DNA of 64,000 bases from contig JBAXUL010000003.1 in the NCBI GenBank assembly GCA_037129695.1, forward strand, positions 23,573 through 87,572, given 5' to 3'. This stretch comes from CAINVV01 sp037129695. GTDB lineage: Bacteria > Bacteroidota > Bacteroidia > Bacteroidales > Prolixibacteraceae. Shown in pieces: positions 60,417-64,000 of this stretch. Under the pieces are notes generated by a model that did no database searches, had not been told where the DNA came from, and saw nothing but the letters and a program-made list of their open reading frames with translations. The position numbers and the translations under genes are program-made. Position 1 is the stretch's first letter; each line of letters opens with the position of its first letter.

Positions 60417-63400
60417 ATGAAAAGATTCATTAGCCTCTTTGTTTTCAGTTTTGTCCTATTTTTCAATGGGCACTCCCAGGAATATATTTTCACCAATTAT
60501 TCAATCAACAACGGACTTTCCCAAAGCGTTGTCAACTGCATTTTCCAGGATTCCAGGGATTATATTTGGATAGGTACCCAGAATGGACTAAACCGTTTCA
60601 ATGGTGAAACCTTTGAAGTTTTCAGCTATAGTCCGGCCGACTCGGGATCGATTTCAAACAACTGGATTTATGCTATCGCGGAAGATCATAACGGAGATTT
60701 GTGGATCGGAACCAAGGGCGGATTAAACAAGTACCTGGCCTCCCGGAACAAGTTTGAGCGAATAGCCTACCGGCCTGATTTCAGATTTGATGTTACCCGG
60801 TATTGTTATGATATCATCTGCCTTGCGAATGGAAACCTATTAATCAATACCCCACCGCTGATCTCTGTCTATGATCCTGTCAAGAAAAGTTTCATCCATT
60901 ATCAAAGCAAGTCGGAGTATGACGGCGCGGTCAAAGATGTCAGAATTCCGGTTTTGGAAGATGCTGACGGAAAAATATGGGTTGGCTCTACCAGGGGATT
61001 GGCCGGATTTACTCCCGCGACCAGGGAGTTCAGTTATTATCAGTTCATCGGCAGCGAAGGTGAAACACTGCGGGATGCCAATATATCATCACTTTACAGG
61101 GATAAAAAGGGAATTCTCTGGGCCGGAACGATTGCGGGTTTGTTCCGCTTTAATCCGGCCTCGAATTGTTTTGAAGAATTTCAGACCGCAGAGGCAAAGG
61201 AAGGAAAATTGCCATTTGAAAATAGTTGCATACGAACTATGATTGAAGATAAAAACGGGAATCTGATCATCGGAACCGAGGACAAAGGGCTGTTTGTTCT
61301 TTCGTCTTCCGGTCAACCCCGGATAACTGTCCAAAATTACACCTCCGAAAACAGCGAAATCGGTCATAACATGGTTCAGTCGCTGATAATTGACCATTCT
61401 GAGAACCTCTGGATTGGCACCTTGCAGGGAATCAGCAAAACTGATTTGAAGAAAAAGAAGTTCAGAATTTACAGGCGAAGCAATTCGCCAAATTCACTCG
61501 ATCTCCGGGGAAATGTCATTGCTTCGTTGTACAAGGACGATGAAGGTATCTTGTGGGTTGGTAATTGGGGACAGGGACTAAACCTGGTGAACCGGTCCTC
61601 CGGTAAAGTTGAGCATTTTTCGACCCAGCTGACAGGTAATCATCATATTTCGAATGATTTTATCCATGCCATTTTTCAGGATACTGATCATCGTATCTGG
61701 TTGGGAACACGTGACGGAATACTCATTTTCGACAAGTCGCGGAATCAATTTGTCCCCTGGTATAAGTATTTTAATAATCCGGTATTGCCCACATTTGATC
61801 ATGTGCGGATATCTACGATCATCGAGGACAGAGACTGTAATTACTGGATCGGTACCCAGAACGGACTTTATCAAATCAACCTGAAAAAACCAGGTGTCCG
61901 GATTTTTCAGAAAGAGCTGACTGAAAGTCGTCAGCTGAGTTCGAACCTGGTTTACAACGTACTGGAAGATTCAGACGGACTGATCTGGATTGCGACGGTT
62001 GGCGGACTGGATAGGTACAATCCTGTCACAGGAAAGGTCAAACATTTCAGGAAGGAAGAAAAAGGATTGAGCGACGACTTTATCATCACCCTGTGTGAAG
62101 ACCGCCAGGGAAGGATTTGGATTGGAACTGACACTTACATCAATGTGTTTGACAAAAAGGATTCGACGTTTACCTACTATGCCAAGGAACACGGTTTGCC
62201 CAACAACAGGATCTTTGAAATTGTCAGGGATATCAACAACGACCTGTGGATAGCGACAGGCAAGGGACTCTGCAAATTCAACGAGAAGCTCAACTCCTTT
62301 CAGACTTTTACACTTGAAGATGGCCTGCAGAGCCTTGAGTTCAATCTGAGGGCTGCCTGCTCATCCAGGGATGGGGAAATGCTGATGGGAGGTATGAATG
62401 GCTTCAACTCGTTTTATCCCGACTCGATTTCCAAAAATCCCTATATTCCCAACCTGGTCTTTACGGCATTCTACAAGACAAAAGGTAATTCCAAAGAGTA
62501 TGTCAATCTGGAAGAATCACACGAAATCATCTTGAAACACAATGTGAATTCATTTACCATTGAATTCGCTGCCCTTGAATATACCAATCCGCTTCGAAAC
62601 AGTTATGTCTGGCAGATGGAAGGCATATCAGACGAATGGGTGGATATCGGGAACCGGAAATTTGTTCCTTTCTCCGCGCTCCAGGCAGGTGAATATATTT
62701 TTAAAGTAAAAGGTTCCAATAACGATGGCGTCTGGAACAATGGGGAGATCAGTCTGCATATTACGATCCTTCCTCCCTGGTGGAAGAGTATTTTCGCGTA
62801 TTTATTTTACCTGGCATTCATTGTCCTGTCGGTAGTCGTTTTTGTCAGGGTTCGTGAGCGGAAATTGAAGCAGGATAAGACCATCCTTGAGCAGAAAGTT
62901 TTGGAACGGACACTCCGGATCGAGGAACAAAATCAGTTGATCAGTTCAAAAAATCAGGAACTCAAAGAGCTGAACAACACGAAGGATAAGTTTTTCTCCA
63001 TAATAGGCCATGATCTTGGCAACCAGTTCAATATCATTGTCGGGTTTTCAGAGATGCTGATTTCGGATTTCAGAAACATGGACACCGGGAAAATTCAACA
63101 TCATCTGACCAATATTTTCAACTCTTCGAGGCTTGCCCATGAATTGCTCGAAAACCTGTTGACATGGGCAAAAATCCAGACCAAAGCGATCAAATTTAAT
63201 CCGGAGGAGTTTGATGTCCATGCCAAAATTATTGAATCCGTCGATTTTCTTGAAGGAGCTTATACCAAAAAGAACATCAAGGTCGTTGTGACCGCGAAGG
63301 AGGAAGTCCGGGTATTTGCAGATGCCAACATGTTTTCTACCGTGGTAAGGAATTTGGTGGCCAATGCGATTAAATTTACGCATGAGCGTGGCCGGATCAA

Positions 63401-63674
63401 GGTTGAAATCAGAAAGAAGGGAAAAGATTGTGAAATCACCGTTGGGGATACCGGAGTAGGTATTTCTGAAGAAAATATCGGGAAAATATTCAGGATAGAC
63501 AGCAACCACTCAACTTTGGGAACAAACGGAGAAAAAGGGACAGGTCTGGGATTGATATTGTGCAAGGAGTTTATCGAAAAGCACAAGGGCAAAATAAACG
63601 TTGAAAGTGTGGCAGGTAAAGGGACCAGAATTATTTTCACCCTACCGTTGCCTCCAACCATCAACAACAATTAA
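60417..63674 (+). CDS. Propeller-type periplasmic-sensing histidine kinase (two-component regulator propeller)
   Basis: A 1085-residue kinase: signal peptide (1-20), about fourteen two-component-regulator-propeller repeats (IWIGTQNGLNRFN type) over about 25-670 forming two propellers, a Y_Y_Y domain (about 690-770), a membrane helix (about 785-810), coiled coil, HisKA with phospho-acceptor His865 (FFSIIGHDLGNQFN), and HATPase_c (NLVANAIKFTHERG, DTGVGIS, GEKGTGLGLILCKEF). Unlike the hybrid two-component systems of Bacteroides there is no C-terminal receiver or AraC domain, so it must signal through a separate regulator, none of which is adjacent. Confidence 0.94.
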   Translation: MKRFISLFVFSFVLFFNGHSQEYIFTNYSINNGLSQSVVNCIFQDSRDYIWIGTQNGLNRFNGETFEVFSYSPADSGSISNNWIYAIAEDHNGDLWIGTKGGLNKYLASRNKFERIAYRPDFRFDVTRYCYDIICLANGNLLINTPPLISVYDPVKKSFIHYQSKSEYDGAVKDVRIPVLEDADGKIWVGSTRGLAGFTPATREFSYYQFIGSEGETLRDANISSLYRDKKGILWAGTIAGLFRFNPASNCFEEFQTAEAKEGKLPFENSCIRTMIEDKNGNLIIGTEDKGLFVLSSSGQPRITVQNYTSENSEIGHNMVQSLIIDHSENLWIGTLQGISKTDLKKKKFRIYRRSNSPNSLDLRGNVIASLYKDDEGILWVGNWGQGLNLVNRSSGKVEHFSTQLTGNHHISNDFIHAIFQDTDHRIWLGTRDGILIFDKSRNQFVPWYKYFNNPVLPTFDHVRISTIIEDRDCNYWIGTQNGLYQINLKKPGVRIFQKELTESRQLSSNLVYNVLEDSDGLIWIATVGGLDRYNPVTGKVKHFRKEEKGLSDDFIITLCEDRQGRIWIGTDTYINVFDKKDSTFTYYAKEHGLPNNRIFEIVRDINNDLWIATGKGLCKFNEKLNSFQTFTLEDGLQSLEFNLRAACSSRDGEMLMGGMNGFNSFYPDSISKNPYIPNLVFTAFYKTKGNSKEYVNLEESHEIILKHNVNSFTIEFAALEYTNPLRNSYVWQMEGISDEWVDIGNRKFVPFSALQAGEYIFKVKGSNNDGVWNNGEISLHITILPPWWKSIFAYLFYLAFIVLSVVVFVRVRERKLKQDKTILEQKVLERTLRIEEQNQLISSKNQELKELNNTKDKFFSIIGHDLGNQFNIIVGFSEMLISDFRNMDTGKIQHHLTNIFNSSRLAHELLENLLTWAKIQTKAIKFNPEEFDVHAKIIESVDFLEGAYTKKNIKVVVTAKEEVRVFADANMFSTVVRNLVANAIKFTHERGRIKVEIRKKGKDCEITVGDTGVGISEENIGKIFRIDSNHSTLGTNGEKGTGLGLILCKEFIEKHKGKINVESVAGKGTRIIFTLPLPPTINNN

Positions 63675-63776
63675 CCCCGGTTCAACCACCAATTTCACAA
63701 ATTGACACAAATGGGGAATTAGATCCAGACAAGAATTACACAAATTGACGTAAAGAATAGTAATCCAGTTATTTAA
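63675..63776. repeat. Short direct repeats downstream of the propeller kinase
   Basis: CACAAATTGAC occurs at 63696-63706 and again at 63739-63749 in the same orientation, 43 bp apart, with further ACAAAT-like pieces between. AT-rich, no ORF. Confidence 0.5.
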
Positions 63777-63963
63777 AGCCCCGGAGGGGTGCTCTGTTTG
63801 TAGAAAACAAATGAACATGGTACAAAAGCGCCGGAGGTGCGACCTGTAGAATTCAAGTGGTTATTTTATTGATGACAGTCTTAACCAAATTACAGATCGC
63901 ACCTCCGGCGCACTCCCGTTTTGCTTTTCCATATTTCTATATCCAGATCACCCCTCCGGGGCT
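63777..63963. repeat. Nested inverted-repeat element (REP-like)
   Basis: Outer perfect 15-bp arms: AGCCCCGGAGGGGTG (63777-63791) and its complement (63949-63963). Inner arms: GCGCCGGAGGTGCGA (63828-63842) and its complement (63897-63911), extending to 20 bp with one mismatch through CTGT/ACAG. Inner and outer arms share a CCGGAGG core. The sequence between is AT-rich and non-coding. It is either a dispersed palindromic repeat pair or a structured transcript. Confidence 0.8.
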
Positions 63964-64000
63964 GAATGATAAGAAGTAAAAATTTGTAATCTGTTGATAC

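Noticed and set aside
1..64000. tRNA, rRNA, CRISPR, integrase, transposase or prophage genes
   Set aside because: None was seen by eye on either strand; a tRNA scan was not possible, so a missed tRNA cannot be ruled out.

Overview
The window looks like chromosomal DNA from a member of the Bacteroidota, probably class Bacteroidia. The reasons are an ECF sigma/FecR/SusC/SusD locus, Bacteroidota-only families (DUF3098, DUF4292, DUF6599), lipoproteins with Bacteroidota-type lipoboxes, and many intergenic copies of the Bacteroidota -7 promoter element TAnnTTTG. Family names come from my own recognition of the protein sequences; no search was run. I saw no tRNA, rRNA, CRISPR array, transposase or phage gene.

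Region 1 (1-9307) is mostly on the + strand. It holds the 3' end of a YfhO-like membrane protein gene; ftsX, a DUF3098 gene, truB and queA; elongation factor P on the other strand behind a bidirectional terminator; a TauE/SafE exporter; and a tight trio of HlyD-type adaptor, TolC-type outer-membrane factor and lipoate-protein ligase. Region 2 (9308-15644) is a - strand housekeeping run reading rpiB, hemW, ybeY, mnmG, apt, uvrC. A perfect 16-bp parS palindrome lies between mnmG and apt. The run diverges from a receiver gene and ruvB across a very AT-rich 460-bp gap with three DnaA-box-like 9-mers, so the replication origin may be here or nearby.

Region 3 (17586-33031) carries a glutaminyl cyclase-like lipoprotein, a polysaccharide flippase, an envelope operon (dut, TPR lipoprotein, DUF4292 lipoprotein, EnvC-like protein), a Crp/Fnr regulator divergent from a YceI protein, cobalamin-dependent methionine synthase (metH), a COG2509-type flavoprotein and a Tat-exported aldo/keto reductase with a ferredoxin-like tail. 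Region 4 (33145-50801) is accessory metabolism: DUF6599, a HAD phosphatase, a ceramidase-like protein, then ECF sigma, FecR anti-sigma, STN-type SusC and SusD, followed by a sugar-isomerase-like TIM barrel, an Asp-box (sialidase-like) protein, a zinc methyltransferase of the UroD/MtaA superfamily, an unknown membrane-anchored protein, an SMP-30 lactonase and an unknown polytopic membrane protein. A structured RNA candidate sits between susD and the isomerase gene.

Region 5 (50960-54290) is a selenium-handling cluster: tRNA 2-selenouridine synthase, YedF-like protein, class V aminotransferase/cysteine desulfurase and a DUF3343 Se/S carrier-like protein. A sharp inverted repeat overlaps its predicted promoter. 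Region 6 (54396-64000) has a TonB-C protein, a small secreted protein, and a LytS/LytTR two-component system in which an M2-type metallopeptidase-like lipoprotein lacking the catalytic glutamate sits between kinase and regulator. A second, propeller-type sensor kinase follows, and the window ends in a nested inverted-repeat element.

The most unusual items are the kinase/pseudopeptidase/regulator operon, the selenium cluster with its candidate operator, the parS/origin-like region, the structured RNA candidate, and two kinds of intergenic repeat.
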